This document shows, in pieces, positions 42,451 to 50,066 of a DNA stretch of 50,066 nucleotides. Under the pieces are notes generated by a model. That model searched no databases. It was not told the origin of the DNA and saw only the letters and a program-made list of their open reading frames with translations. Within the stretch, counting starts at the first letter, position 1. Each line of letters begins with the position of its first letter. Source of the stretch: Bacteroides propionicifaciens DSM 19291 = JCM 14649 (lineage in GTDB: Bacteria; Bacteroidota; Bacteroidia; Bacteroidales; Bacteroidaceae); NCBI RefSeq assembly GCF_000375405.1, contig NZ_AQWS01000021.1, positions 1-50,066 of the forward strand, given 5' to 3'. The translations under genes and the position numbers were made by a program.

Positions 42451-43230
42451 TTATTTAACTGAGATTCGTCCTTCAACAACGGCTGTTATGTTTTTTTTCT
42501 GTGCCGCCTGTTTGTTGACATAGTCTAAAAACAGTCCTCGCAGTGTAGCTCCATCAGGGCATTGTCTAGATTGTGATTGCATAAGAGCAGTCATACCATC
42601 ATTACCATCAGCCAAATAATCGATTGTAGCTACAGTATATATTTTAGCCTCATCAATCTCCTGACCTCCAACCTTAGCCGATAATACATCACCAGCCTTA
42701 TTTATTTCGAGATTTATATTACTTATCCCCTCACCTTGAACCGTAGCAATATTCTGCATAAGCTCCTTTACAAATTTACCCTCGAGGGTCACTACGCAAA
42801 GTGAATTCTCAAAAGGAAGGATTTCGTAAACAGTACCAACTGTAATATCACCATTCGGGAGTATATTTCTTAACCCCCCCATATTAACAAGTCCAATATC
42901 AGCCGGACTACCCAATACTTGAGCAGCTGCATTACGCAAAACATCTGCTACTAGGTTAGATAAGGGGCTTTCAGGACGTCCTTTAGTGAGCGTTACGGGA
43001 CAATAGCCAATAACCTTATTCATAACACTATCCACTCCTGCTTTGTAAGGAGCGAGAATAGCTAAAGCTGCTTGATTGGGGTTTTTATCCCAAACCGAAT
43101 CGATAGCAATTTTACCACCTTGGATCTCAACAGCTTTATAAGAAGCTCGATTGCTACACGATATAAAACTTACTACTACCAGCAAAGCCAGTGTAACCTT
43201 CCACTTACTGCTAAACATTATCTTTCTCAT
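42451..43230 (-). CDS. 5'-nucleotidase C-terminal domain lipoprotein
   Basis: 259 residues from the ATG at 43230; the ATG at 43254 would lie within the -7 element and is rejected. Seen: lipoprotein signal with lipobox FISC (Cys25), then the UshA C-terminal substrate-specificity domain: GRPESPLSNLVADVLRNAAA, ADIGLVNMGGLRNILPNGDI, VYEILPFENSLCVVTLEG and TVATIDYLADGNDGM. It lacks the metallophosphatase part, which is the next gene, so this is a two-gene split of a normally single polypeptide. First gene of an operon with that enzyme and the GH3/serine hydrolase. Confidence 0.92.
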   Translation of the reverse strand: MRKIMFSSKWKVTLALLVVVSFISCSNRASYKAVEIQGGKIAIDSVWDKNPNQAALAILAPYKAGVDSVMNKVIGYCPVTLTKGRPESPLSNLVADVLRNAAAQVLGSPADIGLVNMGGLRNILPNGDITVGTVYEILPFENSLCVVTLEGKFVKELMQNIATVQGEGISNINLEINKAGDVLSAKVGGQEIDEAKIYTVATIDYLADGNDGMTALMQSQSRQCPDGATLRGLFLDYVNKQAAQKKNITAVVEGRISVK

Positions 43231-43251
43231 AAACTTCGACTTTAATATACA

Positions 43252-43259
43252 CAAAGATA
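43252..43259 (-). promoter_or_regulatory. -7 element TATCTTTG of the nucleotidase operon
   Basis: Minus strand TATCTTTG, 22 bases before the ATG at 43230; it overlaps the alternative ATG at 43254 and so decides the start. Confidence 0.6.
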
Positions 43260-43301
43260 AGATTTTGAGCCTATCAGGGCATATTTTTGTGGATGATTAT
43301 T

Positions 43302-43332
43302 TTGTGTATCAAGCAAATATTTTGTTACTTTG
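43302..43332 (+). promoter_or_regulatory. Promoter of rplS
   Basis: TTG at 43302-43304, 20-base spacer, TTACTTTG at 43325-43332 (one mismatch to TAnnTTTG). About 80 bases before the rplS ATG. Confidence 0.6.
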
Positions 43333-43412
43333 CACCGCTTTACGTAATCGCTGTCAAGATAAGTGTTGCTTGATATGTTGCGTTGATATAACTTAATAAT
43401 AAATTTAAGAAA

Positions 43413-43766
43413 ATGGATTTAATTAAAATTGCTGAAGAAGCATTCTCAACTGGTAAGCAGCATCCAAGCTTTAAAGCAGGGGATACAATCACTGTAGCCT
43501 ATCGTATTATTGAAGGTACCAAAGAGCGTGTTCAGCTTTACCGCGGTGTGGTAATTAAAATCGTAGGTTGTGGTAACAAAAAACGTTTCACTGTTCGTAA
43601 GATGTCTGGAACAGTAGGCGTAGAACGTATTTTCCCAATGGATTCACCAGCTATCGATAGCATCGAAGTGAACAAAGTGGGTATCGTTCGTCGTGCTAAA
43701 CTTTACTACCTACGTGAACGTACTGGTAAAAGAGCTCGTATCAAAGAAAAAAGAGTTAACAAGTAA
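43413..43766 (+). CDS. rplS: 50S ribosomal protein L19
   Basis: Ribosomal protein at the 30S-50S interface. 117 residues. Seen: [60 protein letters not shown] and [20 protein letters not shown], the last being the signature of L19. Basic C-terminus as usual. Transcribed alone here from a TTG-N20-TTACTTTG promoter; terminator downstream. Confidence 0.98.
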   Translation: MDLIKIAEEAFSTGKQHPSFKAGDTITVAYRIIEGTKERVQLYRGVVIKIVGCGNKKRFTVRKMSGTVGVERIFPMDSPAIDSIEVNKVGIVRRAKLYYLRERTGKRARIKEKRVNK

Positions 43767-43788
43767 TTCTTATTTCTTACAAGATATC

Positions 43789-43823
43789 AAAAGCCACAAT
43801 CTGTTTTCAGGTTGTGGCTTTTT
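43789..43823 (+). terminator. Intrinsic terminator of rplS
   Basis: Stem AAAAGCCACAA / TTGTGGCTTTT with a 12-base loop and T-run, 22 bases past the stop. Confidence 0.85.
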
Positions 43824-43901
43824 GGTTGGGGATAAAAAACGAGAAGTATGCCGCAGCACACTCCTCGTTACTATATATTTATTAGTTGTTGTCTTATTTA
43901 C

Positions 43902-44876
43902 TTAGTCTTTAAGCTCCCATGCCAAAGCACTCGCTCCAAGAACTGCTGCATCAGAATCTTTAAGTTCTGAAACAAATAGACGGGTTTTACCTTTGTAGAT
44001 ATTCAACACGTTTTCTTCCATAGCACGCTGAATAGGTCTAAGAATATAATCTCCCGATTTTGCTAAACCACCAAAGAGGATGATTGCCTCAGGGCTAGAA
44101 AATGCAATAAAATCAGATAAGGCCTCGCCTAAGATACGTCCTGTATACTCAAAAATATCTTTAGCAATAACATCACCTTGCTCAGCTGCCTCGTAAACAT
44201 CTTTAGACGTAATATCGTCAGCAGGTATATCTCTCAACACACTTGGTTCTGTACGCGAGGTCAATAGTTCACGAGCTGTACGCGCTACACCAGTAGCCGA
44301 ACAGTAAGTCTCAAGACAACCCTTACGCCCACAACCACAAGGCCTACCTGTCTTGCGATCAACACATACATGGCCCAGCTCACCAGCAAAGCCATCGTGA
44401 CCATAAACCACTTGTCCATTTATAACAATTCCGCTACCTACTCCAGTACCCAATGTTATCATAATGAAGTTCTTCAAACCACGAGCGGCACCATAAGTCA
44501 TTTCACCAACAGCTGCAGCATTAGCATCGTTTGTAAGAGCAGTAGGAACATTCAAGCGCTCTTCAAACATTGCAGCCAATGGAATAACACCTTTCCAAGG
44601 CAAGTTAGGAGCAAACTCAATAGTACCCGTATAATAGTTTCCGTTAGGAGCTCCTACACCAACACCTTTAATTCTTTCTAATCCACCGATCTTATCTATA
44701 AGGGGAAGTAGATTCTCACAGACATCATTAACATACTTATCTGGTGACAGATATGTTTGAGTTTTCACTTTGCCACTATCGATAATGTTGCCACGAGCAT
44801 CTACGATTCCAAAGACTGTATTAGTACCACCTATATCTATCCCTACAACGTAGGGTCTTTCCATATTAGAATTCAT
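43902..44876 (-). CDS. ROK-family glucokinase
   Basis: 324-residue sugar kinase, most likely phosphorylating glucose with ATP. Seen: VVGIDIGGTNTVFGIVD (ATP phosphate loop), GVGVGAPNGNYYTGTIEFAPNL, LTNDANAAAVGEMTYGAARG (catalytic Asp), TLGTGVGSGIVINGQVVYG, GELGHVCVD and the ROK zinc signature CGCGRKGCLETYCS. No HTH domain, so it is an enzyme rather than a NagC-like repressor. Sugar specificity within the ROK family cannot be fixed from sequence alone. Convergent with rplS and monocistronic. Confidence 0.93.
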   Translation of the reverse strand: MNSNMERPYVVGIDIGGTNTVFGIVDARGNIIDSGKVKTQTYLSPDKYVNDVCENLLPLIDKIGGLERIKGVGVGAPNGNYYTGTIEFAPNLPWKGVIPLAAMFEERLNVPTALTNDANAAAVGEMTYGAARGLKNFIMITLGTGVGSGIVINGQVVYGHDGFAGELGHVCVDRKTGRPCGCGRKGCLETYCSATGVARTARELLTSRTEPSVLRDIPADDITSKDVYEAAEQGDVIAKDIFEYTGRILGEALSDFIAFSSPEAIILFGGLAKSGDYILRPIQRAMEENVLNIYKGKTRLFVSELKDSDAAVLGASALAWELKD

Positions 44877-45054
44877 TATCTTATAATTAAAGGATTACTA
44901 TTTTATAACACACAAAAATCGCAAAGAAGATTGAGTTTACAAAATAATTTAATTTAATAATATATGCGATTTCTTCTTTTAGGTATATTTCTTTAATATA
45001 TATAGTAAGAATATATCGCTTTTAACCCAAAAGTGTTAATTCACGCCAATTAAA

Positions 45055-45951
45055 TCAAATTACTTGAGCACCCGAAGATGAGTTCCTGGAACTCGACGAA
45101 GAAGTATTTGTTCTTCGCCTGGAAGTTCCACTCTCCTTAGAACGAGACGATGAACGATTAGTTCTTGTAGAAACTCTCTTATTACTATTAGACTTCTCAA
45201 CAGAGCCAGGTGAACGTCGATTATTCTCTCTCGACTGATTATTTACACGATAAGTTGGTACATCTGAATGCCTTCTATCCGTATTGCTTCGAACCCCAGA
45301 ACGATTATTTCGGCTAGTCTCTTGACGAGATACTCCACGACCATTTCTACGTGAACTTGATGAGTTTCGCTGATCTCTATAACCGAAGTCCTCTTGCCTA
45401 ACATCACGATAGCGACGATTATTCGAATAAATAGGTCGGTATCTTCGGTTAGACGAAGAGTTGTGCCTATCTCTGTAATAGTAGTTATTACCATGTCGGC
45501 GATGATATCTACCATTATAAGTTCTATAATTTGCTGGCGGACCGTAATAATAATGATTGTGGTTGGTGTAAGTGAAATAAACTCTCAGGCTCCATGCTCC
45601 TGATTGCACCGAAATAGGACGATAGAAATAGGTCAAGCCTGAATATCTTCGGTACTGAGAGGTACTCAACACCCACGATATATCTTGATTACGATTATCC
45701 AAAAGTGAATAATAAGAGTCCATTGCTCGAGGATCACCCTGAACAATAGCGTTGCGCATGGGAGCCACACTAGCCAAAAAATCGTAGTTGATCTCAAAGA
45801 TGTCTATATACTGATTCGAAGACAACCTCAATTCGTACATCATCTTATCGGTAAGAAATCGAGCTTCCCGACGAGTATCACCATAGGCAAATGCCTGAAG
45901 CGTAATTACTAAGAAAGCCAATAGTCCTAAAATCCGTTTATTCGTATCCAT
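45055..45951 (-). CDS. Exported Arg/Ser/Asn-rich low-complexity protein
   Basis: 298 residues from the ATG at 45951; the ATG at 46014 lies upstream of a terminator and is rejected. Seen: signal peptide (MDTNKRILGLLAFLVITLQA...), then a folded-looking region (about 25-130: REARFLTDKMMYELRLSSNQ, WVLSTSQYRRYSGLTYFYRP), then a long tail (about 135-298) of Arg, Ser, Asn, Tyr and His with almost no hydrophobics (SSSNRRYRP, RSSSRSKESGTSRRR). The front part recalls a Bacteroidales family of unknown role that ends each entry with aromatic low-complexity sequence. Very basic overall, so it could bind nucleic acid, glycans or LPS outside the cell. Function unknown. Confidence 0.75.
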   Translation of the reverse strand: MDTNKRILGLLAFLVITLQAFAYGDTRREARFLTDKMMYELRLSSNQYIDIFEINYDFLASVAPMRNAIVQGDPRAMDSYYSLLDNRNQDISWVLSTSQYRRYSGLTYFYRPISVQSGAWSLRVYFTYTNHNHYYYGPPANYRTYNGRYHRRHGNNYYYRDRHNSSSNRRYRPIYSNNRRYRDVRQEDFGYRDQRNSSSSRRNGRGVSRQETSRNNRSGVRSNTDRRHSDVPTYRVNNQSRENNRRSPGSVEKSNSNKRVSTRTNRSSSRSKESGTSRRRTNTSSSSSRNSSSGAQVI

Positions 45952-45974
45952 AGTGGTATTCTTTTTGGTTTGTA

Positions 45975-46011
45975 TAAATAAAATTAGGACGAGAAAAACT
46001 CTCGTCCTAAT
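45975..46011 (-). terminator. Intrinsic terminator of the CvfB-like gene
   Basis: Perfect 12-bp stem ATTAGGACGAGA / TCTCGTCCTAAT (45983-45994 with 46000-46011), T-rich tail on the minus strand. Confidence 0.85.
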
Positions 46012-46040
46012 CAATATCTCTACATTAAATAGGGAAAACC

Positions 46041-46886
46041 CTACTTAGAATTATCGCTTAATACCAACTTACCTGGTTCTAATGTTATCAATCGACGCTT
46101 ATAGAGGTCACCGATAGCCTTTTTGAAAACCTTCTTACTCACACCAAACACGCTATAAATTTCTTCAGCATCACTACGATCATGAAAGCTTGTTTGCCCA
46201 CCGTTATCTTTAATATAGCTCAATAAAGAGTTCGAAAAGTCAAGCACAGTTTGGTGACCACCTTGTTGCAAGATTAAATCAATTTTACCATCCTCACGTA
46301 CTTGCTTTATAAATGCTTTCAAGCGCATACCTGTATAAACGGGTTGGAATATCTCATTGTCGTACAAAAGACCTGAAAACTGATCGTTAATAATAGCTTT
46401 AAAGCCTAGATCAGATTTTTGCCAGATTAGGATATCCACCTCATCTCCTTCAGCATAGGGAGGAAATTCTTTGGATAGGAATTTTTCTATTTTGGCCGAA
46501 CCAACAATACGATAAGACTCTTCATCTAAATCAGCATAAACAATGTATTTTTCACCCACTTCCATGTCGCGCTTTTGCTCACGGAATGGTACAAATAAAT
46601 CCTTCATTAAACCCCAGTCAAGAAATGCTCCGAACTCGTTAATCCAAGAAACCTCGAGGTAAGCAAACCCACCTACTTGCACATAGGGTGTAAGTGTGGT
46701 TGCAACCATACGTTCATCCATGTCTAAGTATAGAAACACATTAAGCATCTCTCCGATTTCAAACTCTTCGGGCACATAGCGCAAAGGCAATAGGATTTCT
46801 CCATACTCTCCTCCATCTAAATATAGACCGAAATCAACCTCTTTTACAATCTCAAGTATATTAAAGCGTCCTAACTGAATATTCAT
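46041..46886 (-). CDS. CvfB/YitL-family S1-like RNA-binding protein
   Basis: 281-residue protein with three S1-type OB folds and a C-terminal winged-helix segment. Seen: first S1 domain (1-65, NILEIVKEVDFGLYLDGG), second (about 70-140, VSWINEFGAFLDWGLMKDLF), a third barrel (about 145-215, ISGLLYDNEIF-like QFSGLLYDNEIFQPVYTG) and the wing FGVSKKVFKKAIGDLYKRRL (about 245-265). CvfB in staphylococci affects virulence and RNA turnover; here it is an RNA-binding housekeeping regulator by homology. Promoter element 31 bases upstream. Confidence 0.92.
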   Translation of the reverse strand: MNIQLGRFNILEIVKEVDFGLYLDGGEYGEILLPLRYVPEEFEIGEMLNVFLYLDMDERMVATTLTPYVQVGGFAYLEVSWINEFGAFLDWGLMKDLFVPFREQKRDMEVGEKYIVYADLDEESYRIVGSAKIEKFLSKEFPPYAEGDEVDILIWQKSDLGFKAIINDQFSGLLYDNEIFQPVYTGMRLKAFIKQVREDGKIDLILQQGGHQTVLDFSNSLLSYIKDNGGQTSFHDRSDAEEIYSVFGVSKKVFKKAIGDLYKRRLITLEPGKLVLSDNSK

Positions 46887-46916
46887 AATGCTGTTTTGTT
46901 ACCAATTATATGGTAT

Positions 46917-46944
46917 CAAAGATAATAATTTATCTCCTCTCCAA
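46917..46944 (-). promoter_or_regulatory. Candidate promoter of the CvfB-like gene
   Basis: Minus strand TTG (46944-46942), 17-base spacer, TATCTTTG (46924-46917). Spacer two bases shorter than usual. Confidence 0.5.
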
Positions 46945-47022
46945 GATACTCCTTCCCATTTATTTTGGCCAGATAACCCCTGCAAAGACCTCATGACTAT
47001 AAATAAATGAGGGCTCACCCCT

Positions 47023-47066
47023 CAAAGCATAAAAGTCTGCTTAGGCATCATATCCTAAGCAGACTT
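47023..47066 (-). terminator. Intrinsic terminator of the PepSY lipoprotein gene
   Basis: 13-bp perfect stem AAGTCTGCTTAGG / CCTAAGCAGACTT (47033-47045 with 47054-47066), 26 bases past the stop; tail TTTTATGCTTTG on the minus strand. Confidence 0.75.
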
Positions 47067-47091
47067 AATATATTCTATATCTTTTACTGAT

Positions 47092-47934
47092 TTAGTTCAA
47101 GATCGTACCTTGCTCATCAACTTTAAGCTGGGTTTCAGTATCTCCTTTTTCAAGCTCCAAGAGGTAATAACTAGCATCTTTAGTCTCTATAAAATGAGCC
47201 TCATCGATGAAGTAACCCTGGTACTGAGGAAGATTTACAACCTGAGTCACGGCTAAAGGAAGCTTGTCAACCTGGACTTCTTGAGAAGTATGCAACCAGT
47301 TATTATTCAAATCAAAGACTACCTCTAGCGCTTTATTTTTATGAATAATATCGACTTCAACGATTTGATGTTCGCGTTCTATCTCAAGAATACGTGCTCC
47401 TTCATAATTCTTTGCAATAAATTCAGCAATTGCAGAATCAATCGCTTGAGGTGTATTATTGCCTCCTTGATTGTCTTTGTCTTTGATTGCTTTGACTAAT
47501 ATACCTTCAGCAGAGTAGTATAGATCAACTTCTTCTTTACCAAGCTCAGCTTCGAGAATATAAACCACATCAAAATCTTTTCGCTCGAGCATATCGACAT
47601 CCTCAACTACCCATGATTTGTAAGCTCCAGCTTTGAAATCGTTTTGGATTGCTATGAGCAAAGCCGTAAACTGTAGATCTGTCTGGCTCATCAGCCAGAC
47701 TCCTGATCCGTCAAACCAAGCTGAAACTTCATTCTTGTTTTGGTAAAACTCAGCCACGTGGTATTCGCGTTTGGTTTCCCATTCCACCTTCTTTGCATCA
47801 GGGTATTTCTGAGTCAGTGCGATTTTAACTGGTTCTGGGATATGTTTTGCACTATCGTTCTCATCGTCATCGTTGCAGCTCCACAAAGAGATAGAAAGTA
47901 GTGAGCCGGCAAGTAAAAGTATTTTAAAATTCAT
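47092..47934 (-). CDS. PepSY-like two-repeat lipoprotein
   Basis: 280-residue lipoprotein (lipobox SLWSC, Cys20, followed by an acidic run NDDDENDS). Two PepSY-like repeats: one at about 28-150 (PEPVKIALTQKYPDAKKVEW, YHVAEFYQNKNEVSAWFDGS) and one at about 160-280 (DSAIAEFIAKNYEGARILEI, VDIIHKNKALEVVFDLNNNW). In Bacteroidetes such proteins commonly follow a two-component system and are thought to act in the envelope as inhibitors or sensors. Downstream of a second PepSY-like gene (13 bases) and the broken histidine kinase, which fits that arrangement. No enzymatic role expected. Confidence 0.85.
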   Translation of the reverse strand: MNFKILLLAGSLLSISLWSCNDDDENDSAKHIPEPVKIALTQKYPDAKKVEWETKREYHVAEFYQNKNEVSAWFDGSGVWLMSQTDLQFTALLIAIQNDFKAGAYKSWVVEDVDMLERKDFDVVYILEAELGKEEVDLYYSAEGILVKAIKDKDNQGGNNTPQAIDSAIAEFIAKNYEGARILEIEREHQIVEVDIIHKNKALEVVFDLNNNWLHTSQEVQVDKLPLAVTQVVNLPQYQGYFIDEAHFIETKDASYYLLELEKGDTETQLKVDEQGTILN

Positions 47935-47946
47935 TGTGTTTGAGTT

Positions 47947-48384
47947 TTAGTTATCAATATCAATTAGATTGAAATTTGAGTCGAAAAGAAGTTCTAAGTC
48001 GTTAGATAGTTCTACACTGATGCGACCACGACTCTCTTTCTCGATCTTATCAATTTTAAAGTTAGGGTGATTCTTGTCAACATAAGCCTTGATTTGAGCA
48101 GGAACTAAGCCAGCAGGCAATTCGGTATAGGTGCAATCAACATCTTTCCAGAGACCTTTTTTGTCGAACTCAACCTTATTACCATCACTGAAGATAACTT
48201 CGTAAGAAGTATCAAAAAACTCTTTATCCATTTTAACTAGAGCGATATGTTTACCTGCAAAATAGTTTGAAATAAACTCTTGCGATTGTTTTGGCAGTTT
48301 GGCATATTCAATAGGCTTGTCATCGGCCTTAATAGGAGTACTTAGGATAAATAAACTCAAGCAAAGCATTATTAAATTTTTCAT
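47947..48384 (-). CDS. PepSY-like periplasmic protein
   Basis: 145 residues from the ATG at 48384 (MKNLIMLCLSLFILSTPIKA...), a good signal peptide; the ATG at 48417 would add an Asn-rich leader and is rejected. Seen: one PepSY-like pair: LPKQSQEFISNYFAGKHIALV, YEVIFSDGNKVEFDKKGLWKD, then LVPAQIKAYVDKNHPNFKID and RGRISVELSNDLELLFDSN. Close in style to the lipoprotein 13 bases downstream. Envelope protein of unknown specific function, probably regulated with the two-component system whose kinase is damaged. Confidence 0.82.
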   Translation of the reverse strand: MKNLIMLCLSLFILSTPIKADDKPIEYAKLPKQSQEFISNYFAGKHIALVKMDKEFFDTSYEVIFSDGNKVEFDKKGLWKDVDCTYTELPAGLVPAQIKAYVDKNHPNFKIDKIEKESRGRISVELSNDLELLFDSNFNLIDIDN

Positions 48385-48466
48385 ATTCTGAGTGTTTAAA
48401 TTGTTATTATGATACAAATATCAGACCCAATTCTGAAATGAATATGAAAAGAGAGCTTAATCCTTA

Positions 48467-49267
48467 TTATTTCTTGAAATTTATTTCGAAGCCATGCATA
48501 TCATTCCTGTAGAAGTAATTAATTCGAAGGTTTTCAGCCTTTACAATTGAAGAGATCAAAGCCAAACCCAAACCTGTAGAACCCTCTTTCTTAGTACCTT
48601 GATAAAATCTATCAAAGATCAGATCCGAGTCAAGAGCCGCATAATCACTCGTATTCATAATGATTAATTTAGAGGTATAAACCTCAATAACTACAGCTCC
48701 ACCAGCTGCATTATGTACGTAACTATTCTTAAGTAGATTATTGATTAATACTCCAGCTATTGTTTCGTCCATAACAACCTGCAATTGTCCTAACTCTTTT
48801 ATCTCCAAAGAAATGTTTTTGTATGCATAAACTTCAGCATAATCTTGACTGATTTTGCTGACCAACGAGTTTATATTGAGTTCGGTCTTATTGAGAAATT
48901 GATTATTATCGATTTTCGAAAGTAGCAAGAGTGTTTTATTGAGCTTCGATAAATACTCAAGTGTCTGATGAGTCTTTGCAAGCTCAGTTAATTGTTGCTC
49001 ACTTAGGCTCTCATCTTCCATGAGGGTTTCGAGGCGATTAGAGCATACAGCCAAAGGCGTTTGCATCTCATGCGAAGCGTTACCTATAAACTCGCGTTAA
49101 TGTTCAAAAACCTCTTCTGCTCGCTTTAGGTTGCGAACGGCAGCCTCATTTAACTTTCTAAACTCTGTAATCTCTGTCGGATTGTTCAAGGACCTATTTA
49201 CTCCACCTATCTGATAATTGTCCAACCAAGTTAGCAAGCGATATAGTGATTTTACAGATAGAGTCAT
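48467..49267 (-). pseudogene. Sensor histidine kinase, truncated and interrupted by a stop codon
   Basis: Transmembrane two-component kinase remnant. Reading from 49267 on the minus strand gives MTLSVKSLYRLLTWLDNYQI, a linker, AAVRNLKRAEEVFEH, then TAA at 49099-49097, then REFIGNASHEMQTPLAV (HisKA, phospho-His in the NASHE box), LLINNLLKNSYVHN-like N box and STGLGLALISSIV (G box). The stop lies where homologues have Gln (CAA to TAA, one base). From 49066 onward 199 residues could still be made from the internal ATG but would begin after the phospho-His. The sensor, membrane spans and any response regulator upstream are missing. Upstream the frame closes at a TAG and another gene fragment begins. 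Confidence 0.85.
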
Positions 49268-49571
49268 AATTATCTACTTTCATAAATAGTGCAACGCCAT
49301 CTTCCAATACATCAAGTTCAGTCGTTATTTTTTCTGAAAACAGCGTCATCTCTCCCTGCCGAATCAACAACACGGATTTAGAATCCTGACACTTCATCTG
49401 AATCTTTCCTTTATATAATAAGAGTATTTTAGAACAGTCAAGACCTTTAACAGGAAGTCTTTCACCTTTGACAAAGGTTGTAGCGTCAAATATGCTATCA
49501 TAATTATTTGCACGATGCAAACAAGCTTCGCACTTATCATGAGCATTAAGAGCAGTAGGGTACGAGGGCAT
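49194..49571 (-). pseudogene. N-terminal half of an AraC-type regulator, C-terminal HTH missing
   Basis: 125 residues from the ATG at 49571 (MPSYPTALNAHDKCEACLHR...); a longer start at 49706 gives an unconserved leader. Seen: Cys pair KCEAC, then beta-rich LPVKGLDCSKILLLYKGKIQ, SVLLIRQGEMTLFSEK and LEDGVALFMKVDNYDS, the pattern of the cupin-like N-terminal domain of Bacteroidetes AraC regulators. The AraC HTH that should follow is absent: after about residue 108 the reading runs into DNA that encodes the histidine-kinase linker in another frame and stops at TAG. Best explained as a deletion joining two genes. The family assignment of this half is from pattern memory, so moderate. Confidence 0.55.
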
Positions 49572-49794
49572 AGATGGTTTAGTTTTATGCAAAATATCGA
49601 TACAAAAAAAAGATGTCTGGGTAGTGCCCAAACACCAAATGTTTATTTCGTAAGATATTTTAGATTGTATTAAATCTAAAACCACCATTGAGAAGTATAA
49701 TTGCAATTCTACTTACAAATATAAACTATATATATCAAGATTTATATTAGTTTTTTAAAAATTAAGCTCCCATCTTCTTTTATGGATAAATGTT

Positions 49795-50066
49795 GGCTCA
49801 TACCGAAAAGCTGTGGGGAAAGTATTAAAAAAAGATTGAAACATATATATTTGCAGTAAAATATATAAATGCTTTATCCATGGGTTGGGATCCTTTAGTT
49901 CGCTTTATTTTACCAGATGGTTTATTCGATTATTTTGAGATGTCAGACTTTCAGCCTGGCGATTCAGTAGTGCATATTTATCTAGAAGAGCTTAATATAA
50001 CTCCTATTGAATACCACGATGATAAACTTGAGAGTAAAGGTTTTTATGAGGAAATAAAGATGCATG
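49795..50066 (+). mobile_element. Left end of an ISL3/ISAon1-type insertion sequence (runs off window)
   Basis: Begins with a terminal repeat at 49795-49819 that matches 19 of 25 positions of the IS end at 5554 (shared TCATACCGAAA, then CTG and GGG). A TATATTTG -7 element (49846-49853) follows, then the first transposase ORF at 49880. The far end, second ORF and target duplication lie outside the window. It sits directly beside the damaged AraC/histidine-kinase region. Confidence 0.8.
49880..50066 (+). CDS. ISAon1-family transposase N-terminal region protein (partial)
   Basis: 62 codons visible, open to the window edge: GWDPLVRFILPDGLFDYFEM, then SDFQPGDSVVHIYLEELNI and KLESKGFYEEIKMH. This is the pattern of the short first protein of two-ORF ISAon1-like elements, in which a separate downstream ORF carries the DDE domain. 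The ATG at 49880 is chosen because the ATG at 49869 is followed by an early stop in its frame. Confidence 0.85.
   Translation, partial: MGWDPLVRFILPDGLFDYFEMSDFQPGDSVVHIYLEELNITPIEYHDDKLESKGFYEEIKMH

Noticed and set aside
48467-49066. Histidine kinase as an intact short gene of 199 residues
   Set aside because: The ATG at 49066 falls after the phospho-His in the HisKA box, and kinase-coding sequence clearly continues upstream past an in-frame stop.
49572-49706. Longer start of the AraC-type fragment at 49706
   Set aside because: The extra 45 residues look like untranslated leader (no conservation pattern), while MPSYPTALNAHDKCEAC is a natural start.

Overview
The window is one continuous stretch of a Bacteroidetes chromosome, almost certainly order Bacteroidales. 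The support is a SusC-type TonB receptor at the left edge, many promoters of the Bacteroidetes form (TTG, about 19-20 bases, TAnnTTTG), weak Shine-Dalgarno sequences, tRNA genes without an encoded CCA, the thiamine cluster TPP riboswitch - TonB receptor - pnuT - thiamine diphosphokinase, and Bacteroidales-type proteins such as RibBA, LptF/G with a large insert, PepSY-like lipoproteins and a GH3/serine-hydrolase fusion. Most of the window is ordinary core genome at low GC. I did not identify the species.

Layout. 1-653: start of a SusC-like receptor (minus). 1166-3368: three-gene minus operon (conserved hypothetical, rsmI, coiled-coil lipoprotein), divergent from tdk and an AI-2E/PerM-type permease (plus). 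5405-8442: intact tRNA-Lys followed by about 2.9 kb of accessory DNA ending in a partial copy of the tRNA 3' end. It holds an ISL3-type transposase remnant, an excisionase-like HTH gene with a palindrome at its predicted transcript start, an HNH-type protein, a small lipoprotein, a short agmatine-deiminase-like enzyme and leftover promoter/repeat DNA. It looks like a decayed or minimal integrated element. 8611-10240: mdaB and a GNAT. 10394-13516: copper module, with a CopA ATPase carrying metal-binding domains at both ends and an AraC regulator with an N-terminal CxxC domain. 13659-14549: MscS channel.

14789-18298: TPP-riboswitch thiamine uptake and activation operon. 18372-21188: a four-domain sulfur-transfer flavoprotein (CoA-disulfide-reductase-like, rhodanese, TusA, DsrE-like) followed by a MarR regulator. 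21449-24956: lactate permease, GNAT and Fsr-like MFS exporter with a terminator-like hairpin in its leader. 25194-25267: tRNA-Met. 25465-29062: START-like protein, LptF/G permease, ribBA; then a small 2[4Fe-4S] ferredoxin (29130-29300). 29545-32269: metA and a U32-family protein, convergent with the radA-luxR pair. 34687-38388: OmpA-family porin and the ThrA aspartokinase/homoserine dehydrogenase.

38529-43230: minus operon of a two-gene 5'-nucleotidase and a two-domain GH3/serine hydrolase, probably concerned with nucleotide salvage and cell-wall recycling. 43413-46886: rplS, a ROK glucokinase, an Arg/Ser/Asn-rich exported protein and a CvfB-like S1 protein. 47092-49571: two PepSY-like proteins downstream of a broken histidine kinase. 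The kinase has an in-frame stop and a missing N-terminus, and it runs out of frame into the N-terminal half of an AraC-type regulator, so a deletion seems to have removed the response regulator and sensor. 49795-50066: left end of an ISL3/ISAon1-type insertion sequence with its first ORF running off the window.

The most notable items are the tRNA-Lys element, the copper sensor/ATPase architecture, the sulfur-transfer fusion with its MarR partner, the leader hairpin of the Fsr-like exporter, and the deletion scar beside the terminal IS. No CRISPR array, rRNA or complete defence system was seen.
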